A stretch of 64,000 nucleotides of DNA from Lachnospiraceae bacterium (lineage in GTDB: Bacteria > Bacillota > Clostridia > Lachnospirales > Lachnospiraceae): NCBI GenBank assembly GCA_022768465.1, contig JALELZ010000028.1:1-64000 (forward strand). The letters run 5' to 3'. How positions within the stretch are numbered: the stretch's first letter is position 1; the number at the start of each line of letters is the position of its first letter. The notes beneath the pieces were generated by a model, which ran no database searches, was not told where the DNA came from, and saw only the letters and a program-made list of their open reading frames with translations. Position numbers and translations under genes: made by a program. This document shows, in pieces, positions 1-8,290 of the stretch.

Positions 1-3
1 GTT

Positions 4-50
4 GCAGTGTCAAGGCTGCTTTGCACCATAGGCTTTGGCCTTGACACTGC
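4..50. repeat. 13-bp perfect inverted repeat, 21-nt loop
   Basis: The arms at 4-16 and 38-50 are exactly complementary over 13 bases and enclose 21 bases. No T-run follows on either strand, so it is not an obvious terminator. It lies at the window edge, beside the IS-like repeats at 115-214, and may belong to the same element, most of which would lie upstream of the window. Confidence 0.5.
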
Positions 51-114
51 ACAATATGTCAGATATGTGACTTCCAAGCAACGGAAGGATTACATTAATT
101 TAACGATATGTCAC

Positions 115-214
115 CAACACTTTTTGTCCTATAACCCACAACTTAAAACCGCGAATTAGCCTTATATACTTAGCTAATTCGCGGTTCAAAACAACATTTT
201 TTGTCCTATAACCC
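115..214. repeat. Direct repeat pair flanking a 14-bp hairpin, possible IS end
   Basis: Two 23-base copies, at 115-137 and 192-214, differ at a single base and share the core TTTTTGTCCTATAACCC. Between them is a perfect 14-bp inverted repeat (147-160 with 173-186, 12-nt loop). Tandem near-identical end sequences around a hairpin are typical of an IS terminus with its terminator. No transposase is visible here, so the rest would lie outside the window. The IS1634-family assignment is only a guess. No coding region is supported in 1-230. Confidence 0.4.
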
Positions 215-233
215 CAAAATTGATAAGATAATG

Positions 234-266
234 ATAAAAAAAGAACTGACCAAAAGTCAGTTCTTT
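234..266 (-). terminator. Rho-independent terminator of tRNA-Gln
   Basis: An 11-bp perfect stem (240-250 with 256-266) with a 5-nt loop is followed on the minus strand by a run of seven T. It sits a few bases after the 3' end of the tRNA gene and is oriented to terminate it. Confidence 0.8.
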
Positions 267-270
267 AGAG

Positions 271-342
271 CAGCGCTACAAGGATTCGAACCTTGAAATG
301 ACGGAGTCAGAGTCCGTTGCCTTACCATTTGGCGATAGCGCT
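271..342 (-). tRNA. tRNA-Gln, anticodon CTG
   Basis: Read on the minus strand, all cloverleaf parts are present: acceptor stem AGCGCTA pairing with TAGCGCT, a D-arm containing AAATGGTAA, an anticodon stem ACGGA/TCCGT around loop CTCTGAC (anticodon CTG), and a T-arm CAAGG/CCTTG with TTCGAAT. The discriminator base is G, as expected for glutamine tRNAs. CCA is not encoded. It appears to be a single-gene transcript between its own promoter and terminator. Confidence 0.93.
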
Positions 343-361
343 AAAATCAAATGCGAAATTT

Positions 362-389
362 ATTATATCACAATAATTATTAAATGCAA
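362..389 (-). promoter_or_regulatory. Sigma-A promoter of tRNA-Gln
   Basis: On the minus strand, TTGCAT is separated by 16 bases from a perfect TATAAT. The predicted start lies about a dozen bases before the tRNA 5' end. Apart from this promoter and the one at 538-566, nothing was recognised in the 343-631 spacer. Confidence 0.6.
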
Positions 390-537
390 GCAGTTTTTTT
401 AAAAAGATTAATATAAATTAGATTGATTTGATTGCACCAGTTGGAATAAGTAAGTTCCATTTTTGAAAGAAATGGGGGTGGAAGTTAGTTTGACAAGTCA
501 CTAAAATGAATGCAGCAGCCGTGAATAAGGCGATTTG

Positions 538-566
538 TTGAAAAAACAATTTAATAGTGGTATTAT
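538..566 (+). promoter_or_regulatory. Sigma-A promoter, HAD phosphatase/threonine aldolase unit
   Basis: TTGAAA and TATTAT are separated by exactly 17 bases. The gene starts about 60 bases downstream behind a GGAGAGAAG ribosome-binding sequence. Confidence 0.5.
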
Positions 567-631
567 ACATTGATTAGTGCACTGTTTTTGTGTGCATAGT
601 GGAGCATTAAAGTCTGGAGAGAAGAAGTAAT

Positions 632-1306
632 ATGGAAAAACGTTACATTCTGTTTGATTTAGACGGAACCCTGACAGATTCCTATGAGGGTATTATAAAT
701 GCGTTTATTTATGCATTAGACAAGATGGGAATCGAGCCTAAGGAGGATACGTTCAGAAAATGTATCGGACCGCCGGTCACCGAATCACTTCGTACATTTT
801 ATGGTATGAGCGAGGATGAGGCAGACCGCGGGGTCAAGCTGTTTAGAGAATATTATACAGATAAGGGTATATTTGAAAATGTTCCTTATCCTGATATTGA
901 GACTATGCTTAAGACACTTTTGGCACACGGGAAAAAGCTTATGGTGGCAACTGCAAAGCCTGAATTTATGGCTGAAAGAGTACTTGAGCACTTCGGCTTA
1001 TCGGAGTATTTCTGCTTTGTTGCCGGAGTGACAACGGATAAAGCGGCACCGCCTAATGATCCTAAGCTTAGGAGCACAAAGGAGGATGTAATAAACTATA
1101 TCCTCAGGACAAATGATATCTTTGATCCTGAAAATGCCGTAATGGTAGGGGACAGAGGCAGTGACATAAGGGCTGCAAAGAAATTCGGTCTGCAGACTAT
1201 TGGTGCGGAATACGGCTACGGCAGTGTTGAAGAGCTTACTGAGGCAGGAGCCGACAGCATAGCTCATGATCCTATGCAGCTTATTGAAATAATAGTGCAA
1301 AGCTGA
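632..1306 (+). CDS. HAD-superfamily phosphatase, phosphoglycolate phosphatase-like
   Basis: This 224-residue soluble hydrolase is of the haloacid dehalogenase superfamily. Motif I is FDLDGTLTDS, with nucleophile Asp9 and acid/base Asp11. Motif II is the Thr of VATAKP (about residue 107). The motif III lysine lies near 150, and motif IV GDRGSD at 173-178 holds the metal-binding acids. The cap domain occupies roughly residues 15-85, as in phosphoglycolate and beta-phosphoglucomutase-type enzymes. The physiological phosphoester cannot be read from sequence. The start is supported by GGAGAGAAG just upstream. A threonine aldolase gene follows after 12 bases, so the two are probably cotranscribed. 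Confidence 0.85.
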   Translation: MEKRYILFDLDGTLTDSYEGIINAFIYALDKMGIEPKEDTFRKCIGPPVTESLRTFYGMSEDEADRGVKLFREYYTDKGIFENVPYPDIETMLKTLLAHGKKLMVATAKPEFMAERVLEHFGLSEYFCFVAGVTTDKAAPPNDPKLRSTKEDVINYILRTNDIFDPENAVMVGDRGSDIRAAKKFGLQTIGAEYGYGSVEELTEAGADSIAHDPMQLIEIIVQS

Positions 1307-1318
1307 GGTATTAATAAA

Positions 1319-2353
1319 ATGATCAGATTAAATAATGACTACAATAAAGGTGCGCATCCTTCTATCATAGAGGCATTGGCCGCACATAATGATGAAAGCT
1401 ATGCAGGATACGGCCTTGATGAGTTGAGCGAAAAGGCTGCGGCAGAAATCAAAAAATATCTCGGAAGAGATGATGCAGATATACATTTTCTTGTGGGCGG
1501 AACACAGACCAACTATACAGTTATAGCGTCTGCTCTAAGACCTTATGAAAGCGTACTGAGTGCTGACAGCGGACACATCAATGTCCATGAGACCGGAGCT
1601 GTAGAGCATATAGGCCATAAGGTTGAGGCTCTTAAAAATAAGGACGGAAAAATAACTGCTGCACAGATAAGAGAGGCAGCAGAGACTTTTAAGACAAGCA
1701 CTGTCCCTGAGCATATTACAGAGCCCAAGATGGTTTATATTTCATTCCCTACCGAATACGGAGCTGTTTACAGAAAGGATGAGCTTGAGGATATAAGCAG
1801 AGTTTGCAGAGAATACGGGCTCTATCTTTTTATTGACGGGGCAAGACTCGGATACGGACTTGCTGCTGAGGGAGGAAATGTTACACTTAAGGATATTGCA
1901 AGGCTCGCAGATGTATTCTATATAGGCGGAACAAAGTGCGGAGCTATGTTCGGAGAAGCAGTTGTTATTTGCAATGATGAGCTCAAGAAGCATTTCAGAA
2001 GCAGCATAAAGCAGAACGGCGGCATGCTTGCAAAGGGATGGCTTACAGGGCTTCAGTTCTATACCTTATTTAAGGACGGACTCTATTTTGAAATAACTAA
2101 AAAGGCTGTTCAGCAGGCTATGCAGATAAAGCATGCTTTTGCTGACGCAGGAATACCTTCATATATTTCAAGCCCGACGAATCAGCAGTTTGTTCTTCTT
2201 ACAAACGAGCAGATGGAGAAGCTTTCTGAAAAATACATTTATGAATTTGAGTTCAGATCCGGAATAGATTATGCCTGCGTTAGATTCTGCACAAGCTGGG
2301 CAACAAAGGACGAGGAGATAGATGAGCTTGTTGCTGATATTCTTGCTCTTTAA
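1319..2353 (+). CDS. ltaE: Low-specificity threonine aldolase family PLP enzyme
   Basis: This is a fold-type I pyridoxal-phosphate enzyme of 344 residues, the usual length for threonine aldolases, which cleave L-threonine or allo-threonine to glycine and acetaldehyde. Visible landmarks are the N-terminal LNNDYNKGAHP, the GGTQTN cofactor-phosphate region near residue 60, FIDGARLGYG with the ring-binding Asp near 173, and YIGGTKCG, whose Lys near 206 should be the Schiff-base lysine. It follows the HAD gene by 12 bases. Related beta-eliminating lyases share the fold, so the exact substrate is inferred. It could supply glycine from threonine. Confidence 0.82.
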   Translation: MIRLNNDYNKGAHPSIIEALAAHNDESYAGYGLDELSEKAAAEIKKYLGRDDADIHFLVGGTQTNYTVIASALRPYESVLSADSGHINVHETGAVEHIGHKVEALKNKDGKITAAQIREAAETFKTSTVPEHITEPKMVYISFPTEYGAVYRKDELEDISRVCREYGLYLFIDGARLGYGLAAEGGNVTLKDIARLADVFYIGGTKCGAMFGEAVVICNDELKKHFRSSIKQNGGMLAKGWLTGLQFYTLFKDGLYFEITKKAVQQAMQIKHAFADAGIPSYISSPTNQQFVLLTNEQMEKLSEKYIYEFEFRSGIDYACVRFCTSWATKDEEIDELVADILAL

Positions 2354-2377
2354 TAAAAATATGTAAAACTGACCAAA

Positions 2378-2408
2378 TTGTAAATATACAATCAAAACTG
2401 ATTGACAA
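2378..2408 (+). promoter_or_regulatory. Candidate BirA operator upstream of bioY
   Basis: TTGTAAAT (2378-2385) and ATTGACAA (2401-2408) form an imperfect inverted repeat with a 15-base spacer. This matches the recalled BirA layout TTGTAAAC-N15-GTTTACAA in half-site sequence and spacing. The right half overlaps the -35 element of the bioY promoter, so binding would block transcription. A BirA with its helix-turn-helix is encoded next to bioY. Confidence 0.6.
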
Positions 2409-2429
2409 TACTGTAAATAAGTATATAAT
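2402..2429 (+). promoter_or_regulatory. bioY promoter
   Basis: A perfect TTGACA (2402-2407) lies 16 bases before a perfect TATAAT (2424-2429). The -35 is embedded in the candidate BirA half-site. Confidence 0.7.
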
Positions 2430-2487
2430 CGAGGATGTCCGTATTGGAATATCAAGCGGATAAATGAAGATTTTTAAGGAGCAGTAT

Positions 2488-3102
2488 ATGTCAGAAACTG
2501 TTAATGCAGCTGCAGCAAATATGCAGAATAAAGAAATAAACAAAAAAGGCTTAGCCATACTCGATATGTGCTATATAGCTATATTTGCAGCAATAATAGC
2601 TGTGCTTGCGCAGATATCAGTACCTATGGTAAGCGGTGTTCCTGTAACGCTGCAGACTCTTGCTGTTGCGCTTGCGGGAATCGTGCTCGGAGGAAAAAGA
2701 GGAGCACTTGCAGCAATTGTTTACCTGATATTGGGAGCAGTAGGACTGCCTGTATTTGCAGGACTTAAGGGCGGCATAGGCGTTCTCTTCGGAATGACCG
2801 GAGGCTTTATAATATCATTCCCGCTTTTGGCCTTTGCAGCAGGAACAGCCGCTGATGCCGCAGCAGGAAAGGATACAAAGGCAAAGGTGGTTATTGTTGC
2901 AGCAGGCCTTGCAATAGGAGCCGTGCTTAATTATGCAGTCGGAACAGTATGGTTTGCTGCTGTTTCCGGAAGCAGCATAGCAACGGGAATAGCTGCATGC
3001 GTTGCACCGTTTGTTGTTAATGACATCATTAAGTTTATTTTAGCTTACTGGTTAGGTATGATACTTAAGAAGGCGCTTATCAAGGCAGGTCTTTTGAAAT
3101 AA
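2488..3102 (+). CDS. bioY: Biotin transporter substrate-binding (S) component BioY
   Basis: BioY is the membrane S-component of an energy-coupling-factor transporter that takes up biotin. The protein has 204 residues and about six hydrophobic segments, with family motifs VPVTLQTLAVALAG, GAVGLPVFAG and GGIGVLFGMTGGF. The start at 2488 is preferred over an in-frame ATG at 2464, because AAGGAG lies six bases before 2488 and the mature sequence then starts MSETVN. No EcfA/EcfT genes are nearby, so it probably shares an ECF module encoded elsewhere. The BirA-type operator predicts repression when biotin is plentiful. The biotin ligase gene follows. Confidence 0.92.
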   Translation: MSETVNAAAANMQNKEINKKGLAILDMCYIAIFAAIIAVLAQISVPMVSGVPVTLQTLAVALAGIVLGGKRGALAAIVYLILGAVGLPVFAGLKGGIGVLFGMTGGFIISFPLLAFAAGTAADAAAGKDTKAKVVIVAAGLAIGAVLNYAVGTVWFAAVSGSSIATGIAACVAPFVVNDIIKFILAYWLGMILKKALIKAGLLK

Positions 3103-3121
3103 TCAAACATAACAATGATTA

Positions 3122-3163
3122 TGACCCGGGCTCATTGGCTATACAATGGTTCCGGGCCTTTTG
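3122..3163 (+). terminator. bioY terminator
   Basis: GACCCGGG and TCCGGGCC pair around an inner ATTG/CAAT stem and are followed by TTTT. This hairpin separates bioY from birA. Confidence 0.6.
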
Positions 3164-3186
3164 ATATAATGAAGGCAGCATGACAT

Positions 3187-3214
3187 TTGAAATCAAAAAA
3201 TATTAGGCTAATAC
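3187..3214 (+). promoter_or_regulatory. Possible birA promoter
   Basis: TTGAAA and TAATAC are separated by 16 bases, about 40 bases before the birA start. The -10 match is only fair. A TATAAT at 3165-3170 lacks a good -35. Confidence 0.3.
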
Positions 3215-3255
3215 TAATGCAATCAGATACATTTTTGTGAAGGTCGGGTAATAAT

Positions 3256-4260
3256 ATGAGTACAAAGGATAATATATACAGAATACTGAAGAATGCTGAC
3301 GGATATGTATCGGGTGAAGCCATAAGTTCTGAGCTTGGCGTCAGCAGGGCAGCGGTAAATGCTGCTGTTAAAAGTCTGAGACTTGACGGCTGTGACATAG
3401 GCTCTGTCACCAACCGGGGCTATATACTTAATTATTCACCGGACATTCTTAACGAGACGGCTGTAGGCGCCTATGTTGATCCTGAAAGAATGAAAAGAGT
3501 CATTGTTATGGACAGCGTTGATTCAACTAACAGTGAGCTTATAAGACTTGCTATGAAGGGCGCACCGGATGGGCAGGTCGTGGCCGCTGATGAGCAGACA
3601 GGAGGAAAAGGAAGGAAGGGAAGAGGTTTCAGCTCTCCTAAAGGAAGCGGTATTTATTTTTCATATCTTTTCAGACCATCTGAGGATATGAAGGAGCATA
3701 TAGAAAGGTACGAGAGCGGGATTATCTGGGCTAGCCTTACATCCTGGACAGCCGTAGCCGCAGCGGATGCCGTGGAGAAGGTGTGCGGCATGAGACCTGG
3801 CATAAAATGGGTAAACGATCTGTATATTAACGGACGAAAGATTTCCGGCATACTCACGCAGATGAATACAGCGGCAGAAAGCAGAGATATAGAGACTATC
3901 GTTATAGGCATTGGTATAAATGTTAAAGAACGCTATGAGGATTTTGATGAGGAAATAAGAGACAAAGCCGGATCTATTCTTTCTGAGACAGGAGAAGATA
4001 TTGACAGAGCAAAGCTTTGCGCTGAGCTGATAGCAAGCTTTGATAAAATGATAGCGGACTGGCCTATGGAAAAAGAGACTTACAGAAAAAGATATATAGC
4101 CGACAGCATTCTCATAGGAAGAGAGATCAAGGCAGTAATGCCGGGAAAAACCCTCGAGGCCAAAGCAACAGGAATAGACGAGGACTTCAGACTCATAATA
4201 GAGACAGCTGACGGAACTACTGAGCATGTTATCAGCGGAGATGTTTCGATTAGATTATGA
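3256..4260 (+). CDS. birA: Bifunctional biotin ligase / biotin operon repressor BirA
   Basis: BirA makes biotinyl-AMP, biotinylates carrier proteins and, when biotin accumulates, represses biotin genes. This 334-residue protein has the full architecture: an N-terminal winged helix (about residues 1-65, with SGEAISSELGVSRAAVNAAV), a catalytic domain with DSVDSTN and the biotin/AMP loop GGKGRKGRGF, the region KWVNDLYINGRKISGIL, and a C-terminal SH3-like segment from about residue 280. The DNA-binding domain distinguishes it from ligase-only forms and fits the operator-like site before bioY. No biotin synthesis genes are seen here. Confidence 0.94.
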   Translation: MSTKDNIYRILKNADGYVSGEAISSELGVSRAAVNAAVKSLRLDGCDIGSVTNRGYILNYSPDILNETAVGAYVDPERMKRVIVMDSVDSTNSELIRLAMKGAPDGQVVAADEQTGGKGRKGRGFSSPKGSGIYFSYLFRPSEDMKEHIERYESGIIWASLTSWTAVAAADAVEKVCGMRPGIKWVNDLYINGRKISGILTQMNTAAESRDIETIVIGIGINVKERYEDFDEEIRDKAGSILSETGEDIDRAKLCAELIASFDKMIADWPMEKETYRKRYIADSILIGREIKAVMPGKTLEAKATGIDEDFRLIIETADGTTEHVISGDVSIRL

Positions 4261-4274
4261 AATCATTAAACTAC

Positions 4275-4302
4275 TTGCATAAAAAAACTAAAAGCATATA
4301 AT
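4275..4302 (+). promoter_or_regulatory. trkAH promoter
   Basis: TTGCAT lies 16 bases before a perfect TATAAT. It predicts a leader of about 180 bases before trkA. Confidence 0.6.
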
Positions 4303-4308
4303 GATGCC

Positions 4309-4490
4309 ATAGAATAAATTACGAAGAAGATCGTTGACCGCCGGAGCTGCCTGTTATATACAGTACCGGCGGTCTGTCAGATAAATTAAAAAAGATGTTT
4401 AAGGATCGCATATTTGCTGCGGTCAATGACCCCAAAAGAGATTTTTACCAATGATACCATGTAAGCTTTAGGAACGATATCGGAGGAGCT
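4309..4490 (+). other. Structured leader of trkA
   Basis: The untranslated leader holds a strong stem GACCGCCGG/CCGGCGGTC (about 4334-4375). A second 7-bp stem follows, GATCGCA/TGCGGTC (about 4403-4423). Neither is followed by a T-run. Potassium transporter genes in Firmicutes often carry a cyclic-di-AMP (ydaO/yuaA) riboswitch, but its conserved sequence blocks are not recognisable here. The function is unknown. Confidence 0.4.
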
Positions 4491-5858
4491 ATGAACGCAG
4501 TTGTAGTAGGATGCGGAAAGGTCGGCAGTGAGCTGGCCAGAACCCTTGTAAATGACGGACATAATGTTTCCGTTATCGATAATCAGCAAAAATGTCTTGA
4601 TGAGGTTTCGGGAGATCTGGATGTTATGGCCTATCTTGGCAACGGATCGGATCTTGCAGTGCTTAAGGAGGCTGGAATAGAGGATGCGGATATATTTATT
4701 GCCGTAAGTACTTCCGATGAACTGAATCTTCTGACCTGTCTTATGGCAAAGGAAGAGACAAGATGTGAGACTATAGCCAGAGTAAGAAATCCGCTATATT
4801 CAAGAGAGGTTGACTTCTTTAAGGCAAGACTCGGTCTTTCAAAGATCATAAATCCTGAGCATCTTGCGGCTACGGAAATATGCAATCTGCTGCAGTTTCC
4901 GGCACTCAGCCGTATAGATTTTTTTGAAGGCAGTGATGTAGCAATCGCTACGCTTACAGTTAAAAGAGAATTTAAATTTGTAGGAAAGAGCCTTGAGCAT
5001 ATCATGAAGGAGGAGCCTGCTCTTAAGGCTCTGGTATGTGCTGTTGTAAGAAACGGTGAAAGCATTATCCCTCGAGGAAACTTTATCATCGAAACGGGTG
5101 ATGTAGTCACTATCGTTGCAACAAGAACAGATATGCGTAAGTTCCTTAAGGCTGAAAATGTACACAGCACTCCGGCAGAGAATGTTCTTATCGTAGGTGC
5201 AGGCACTATTACCTATTATCTTGTACAGGAGCTTCTGGAAAAGGGGAAAAGGGTTCGTGTGATCGAGATGGACGAAAATAAGTGCAACCGTTTTTCCGAG
5301 GCATTTCCTAATGCGGATATAATAAGAGGAGACGGTACAGACAGAAAGTTCCTTATGAGACAGGGACTTAAATCAGCAGACGCATTCATACCACTTACCG
5401 GTATAGATGAGGAAAATCTTGTCATAGCTACCTATGCCAAGAGCTACTCCAATGCAAAGGTTATAACAAAGGTCAGCCGTACTGACATGAGCGATCTTAT
5501 AAAAACGCTCAACATTGACTCTGTAGTATTCCCTAAGCTTATCTGTGCAGATATAATTGCGCAGTATGTAAGGGCAAAGGAGGCCGGAGCCGGCGGAGAT
5601 GTTGCTACGCTGTTCAGATATCTTGACGATACACTTGAGATATTAGAGTTTAAGGCAGCTGCAGGAAGCCTCGTAACCAATATTCCTGTAAAGGAAATGA
5701 GACTAAAAAAGAGTCTTATACTTGCCGGCATTACGCATGAGGGCAGGTATCATGTCCCTACCGGAGAAAGCGTCATAAAGGACGGAGACTCGGTTATTGT
5801 GGTAACTACGCTTAAAGGCATTACCAGCCTTAATAATATTCTTGATAGGACTTTGTAA
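4491..5858 (+). CDS. trkA: Potassium uptake regulatory subunit TrkA
   Basis: TrkA is the cytoplasmic nucleotide-binding subunit that gates the TrkH potassium channel. The 455-residue protein is a tandem duplication. The first RCK_N Rossmann domain opens with VVVGCGKVGSELA and is followed by a RCK_C domain (about 135-220). The second RCK_N begins near residue 230 with VLIVGAGTITYYLVQEL, and a second RCK_C runs to the end. The motif GNGSDLAVLKEAGIEDAD is typical of the family. In the second domain GAGTIT departs from the GxGxxG pattern, so nucleotide binding there may differ. trkH begins directly after the stop codon. Confidence 0.94.
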   Translation: MNAVVVGCGKVGSELARTLVNDGHNVSVIDNQQKCLDEVSGDLDVMAYLGNGSDLAVLKEAGIEDADIFIAVSTSDELNLLTCLMAKEETRCETIARVRNPLYSREVDFFKARLGLSKIINPEHLAATEICNLLQFPALSRIDFFEGSDVAIATLTVKREFKFVGKSLEHIMKEEPALKALVCAVVRNGESIIPRGNFIIETGDVVTIVATRTDMRKFLKAENVHSTPAENVLIVGAGTITYYLVQELLEKGKRVRVIEMDENKCNRFSEAFPNADIIRGDGTDRKFLMRQGLKSADAFIPLTGIDEENLVIATYAKSYSNAKVITKVSRTDMSDLIKTLNIDSVVFPKLICADIIAQYVRAKEAGAGGDVATLFRYLDDTLEILEFKAAAGSLVTNIPVKEMRLKKSLILAGITHEGRYHVPTGESVIKDGDSVIVVTTLKGITSLNNILDRTL

Positions 5859-7310
5859 ATGAATCCACGTTTGATAGGAAAAATTATAGGAGGAGCGTTG
5901 GAGGCAGAAGCGGTATTTATGCTTTTACCGATAGCCTGCGCCTATTGCTATTCCGAAAGCATGAAGCCGTTCCTGATACCTATGGCGGTCGCAGCCGGAC
6001 TCGGATTTTTTTTGATAAAATTTTCTGATCATGATCAGGATCTTGTATCAAAGGAAGGCTTTATATCTACAGGCCTTACATGGATAGCACTGTCACTTGT
6101 CGGAATGCTTCCGTTCATTATATCGGGAGCCATTACAGATCCGGTTGAGGCATTTTTTGAGACGGTTTCAGGCTTTACTACTACAGGCGCTACAATACTT
6201 ACTGATGTTGAGGCTGTTCCTCACAGCGTTTTAATGTGGAGAAGCTTTCTGCACTGGATAGGCGGTATGGGAATACTTGTATTCATGGCAGCTATAATGC
6301 ATTTTGCAAGCGGCTCACAGATAAATCTTGTTAAAGCAGAAAGTACCGGACCGATAGTATCAAAACTGGTGCCGAAAGCCGGCGGAACAGCCAAGGTGCT
6401 TTATGCCATATACACATTTATGACAGCTATTGTACTTACAATATTGCTGTTATTAAGGATGCCGTTATTTGATGCTATATGCCATACCTTCGGAGCTGCC
6501 GGAACCGGAGGCTTCGGAGTACTTAACGACAGTGTGGCTTCTTATACGATAGCGCAGCAGGCAGTGCTTAACATTGCTTCAATAAGCTTCGGTGTAAGCT
6601 TTACCATTTACTTTTTGATACTGGTCGGAAAACCGCTCACAGCCTTTAAGAATGAGGAGCTTAGAGCATATCTTATTATTATACTTACAGCTTCGCTGCT
6701 CATAACGATCGATCTCATAAATCAGAGCGGCATAGCGGCAGCCGGAAACCCGCTGATGGTATTCCACAGAGCCTTATTTGCAGTGGGAAATATTATTACC
6801 ACCACAGGCTCTGCCATAGAGGACTGTAATTTGTGGCCTAATTTTTCTCAGGGCATACTTATGCTTCTGATGATATGCGGAGCATGTGCAGGTTCTACCG
6901 GAGGCGGCTTCAAGGTCTCAAGAATTATTATAATGCTTAAAGCATTTAATAAAGAAATGGCGGTGCATCTGAGACCGGAGATCGTCAAAAAAATACATAT
7001 GGACGGCAAGCCTGTCAATGATACTGTTATAAGAAATATCGGAACCTATTGCTTTTTAGGCTGCTTTATTATGGTGATTTCGATACTTTTGGTATCACTA
7101 GATGGTAAGGATTGGATAGATACTATATCGGCTGTTCTGGCGACCTTCAATAACGTAGGACCGGGCTTTGGAATAAACGGAACTATGGGAAATTATCATG
7201 AGTATTCAACATTCAGCAAGATCGTATTAAGTGCGGATATGCTTATCGGAAGACTTGAGATCTATCCTATACTTGCATTATTCAAAAGAGATACCTGGAG
7301 AAAATTCTGA
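5859..7310 (+). CDS. trkH: Potassium channel/transporter subunit TrkH
   Basis: This is an integral membrane potassium translocator of 483 residues with about ten membrane spans and four pore loops. The pore sequences are visible as FTTTGAT, GAAGTGGFG, TTTGSA and NNVGPGFG, the pseudo-fourfold filter of the Trk/Ktr superfamily. STGGGFKVSRI precedes the third M2-like region. The start codon directly abuts the trkA stop, indicating translational coupling and a TrkA-TrkH complex of matched stoichiometry. The conserved C-terminal RLEIYPILALF is present, so the gene is complete. Confidence 0.94.
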   Translation: MNPRLIGKIIGGALEAEAVFMLLPIACAYCYSESMKPFLIPMAVAAGLGFFLIKFSDHDQDLVSKEGFISTGLTWIALSLVGMLPFIISGAITDPVEAFFETVSGFTTTGATILTDVEAVPHSVLMWRSFLHWIGGMGILVFMAAIMHFASGSQINLVKAESTGPIVSKLVPKAGGTAKVLYAIYTFMTAIVLTILLLLRMPLFDAICHTFGAAGTGGFGVLNDSVASYTIAQQAVLNIASISFGVSFTIYFLILVGKPLTAFKNEELRAYLIIILTASLLITIDLINQSGIAAAGNPLMVFHRALFAVGNIITTTGSAIEDCNLWPNFSQGILMLLMICGACAGSTGGGFKVSRIIIMLKAFNKEMAVHLRPEIVKKIHMDGKPVNDTVIRNIGTYCFLGCFIMVISILLVSLDGKDWIDTISAVLATFNNVGPGFGINGTMGNYHEYSTFSKIVLSADMLIGRLEIYPILALFKRDTWRKF

Positions 7311-7337
7311 TTTAGCTATATACAGATGGAGAACAGC

Positions 7338-8123
7338 ATGCAAAAATCTAAGATTAAGGCCTGCATATTTGACCTTGACGGAACACTTTTAGATACACTT
7401 ACTTCTCTTTGGTACTGTGCCAATCGTTCCCTTAAAAGAGAAGGGCTTATGGAGCTTCCTAAGGAGAAGTTCAGATACTATGTCGGAGACGGAGCACTGA
7501 CTCAGGTTGAAAGATACCTTAAGGATACAAAAGTAGTCGGCTTTGAAAATGACTCTGATGCTGCCAAAGAAGACCTGGAAGGAAGCATTAATAAAGCCGG
7601 CACGAATGAAAACTGTGCAAAGGGAAGGATCGGAGCCTTCGGCATACCGGATCCTCATGACCAGGATAATTTAAGCTATTATTTTGACAGCTATATGAGA
7701 GAGCTTAATGTTTATGCCGATTATGATGTAAGACCGTATGACGGAATACCTGATGTGCTTAAAGCAATGAAAAAAGCAGGACTTAAGATCGCTGTTTTTT
7801 CAAATAAGCCTGATGATGCTGCGCAAAAGGTGATATATAAGCATTTCGGGGACTGCTTTGACATAGTTCTTGGCAAAAGGGACGGAAATCCCAAAAAACC
7901 TGATCCTGCAGGGGCACTTATGATAGCTGAGTACTTTGGCATTGATCCTTGTAACATCATGTACATGGGAGATACGGATACTGATATGCAGACAGGGAAA
8001 AATGCAGGCATGTTTACTGTAGGTGTGCTTTGGGGCTTCAGAGAAAGAGAAGAGCTGGAAAGAAATCATGCCGATGCAATCGCAAAGAGACCGTTGGAGC
8101 TTCTTAATTTTATAGAGCAATAA
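7338..8123 (+). CDS. HAD-superfamily hydrolase, phosphoglycolate phosphatase-like
   Basis: This 261-residue HAD phosphatase has motif I CIFDLDGTLLDT, motif II VFSNKP, a motif III lysine in KKPDP and motif IV MGDTDTDM. The cap domain carries an extra polar stretch of about 30 residues (roughly 60-95, rich in Asp, Asn and Lys) relative to a typical 220-residue enzyme. The start at 7338 is chosen over an in-frame ATG at 7326, because GGAG at 7328-7331 sits six bases before it. It follows trkH by 27 bases and may be cotranscribed. The substrate is not identifiable. Confidence 0.83.
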   Translation: MQKSKIKACIFDLDGTLLDTLTSLWYCANRSLKREGLMELPKEKFRYYVGDGALTQVERYLKDTKVVGFENDSDAAKEDLEGSINKAGTNENCAKGRIGAFGIPDPHDQDNLSYYFDSYMRELNVYADYDVRPYDGIPDVLKAMKKAGLKIAVFSNKPDDAAQKVIYKHFGDCFDIVLGKRDGNPKKPDPAGALMIAEYFGIDPCNIMYMGDTDTDMQTGKNAGMFTVGVLWGFREREELERNHADAIAKRPLELLNFIEQ

Positions 8124-8223
8124 GAAAAATATATATCATTGTTATAATATTTTTAAAAATAAATAACTATAAGTTATATAAAACACTTATTTACATAAAA
8201 AATGCCGAAAATCGGAATAACAG

Positions 8224-8251
8224 TTGTAATTTCAAAAAAGATAGCTATAAT
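8224..8251 (+). promoter_or_regulatory. Promoter of the ilv operon
   Basis: TTGTAA is followed after 16 bases by a perfect TATAAT. The predicted start near 8258 places the leader peptide about 30 bases into the transcript. Confidence 0.6.
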
Positions 8252-8290
8252 AAAGAAAAAATATATTTACATTTCAAACAGGAGAGCGAT

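Noticed and set aside
1-270. CRISPR array or attachment site from the repeats near the left edge
   Set aside because: Only two copies of the 23-mer occur, with a hairpin and not a unique spacer between them, and neither copy overlaps the tRNA 3' end as an att core would.
2464-2487. Upstream ATG of bioY as true start
   Set aside because: No ribosome-binding site precedes it, whereas AAGGAG lies inside this stretch six bases before the ATG at 2488.
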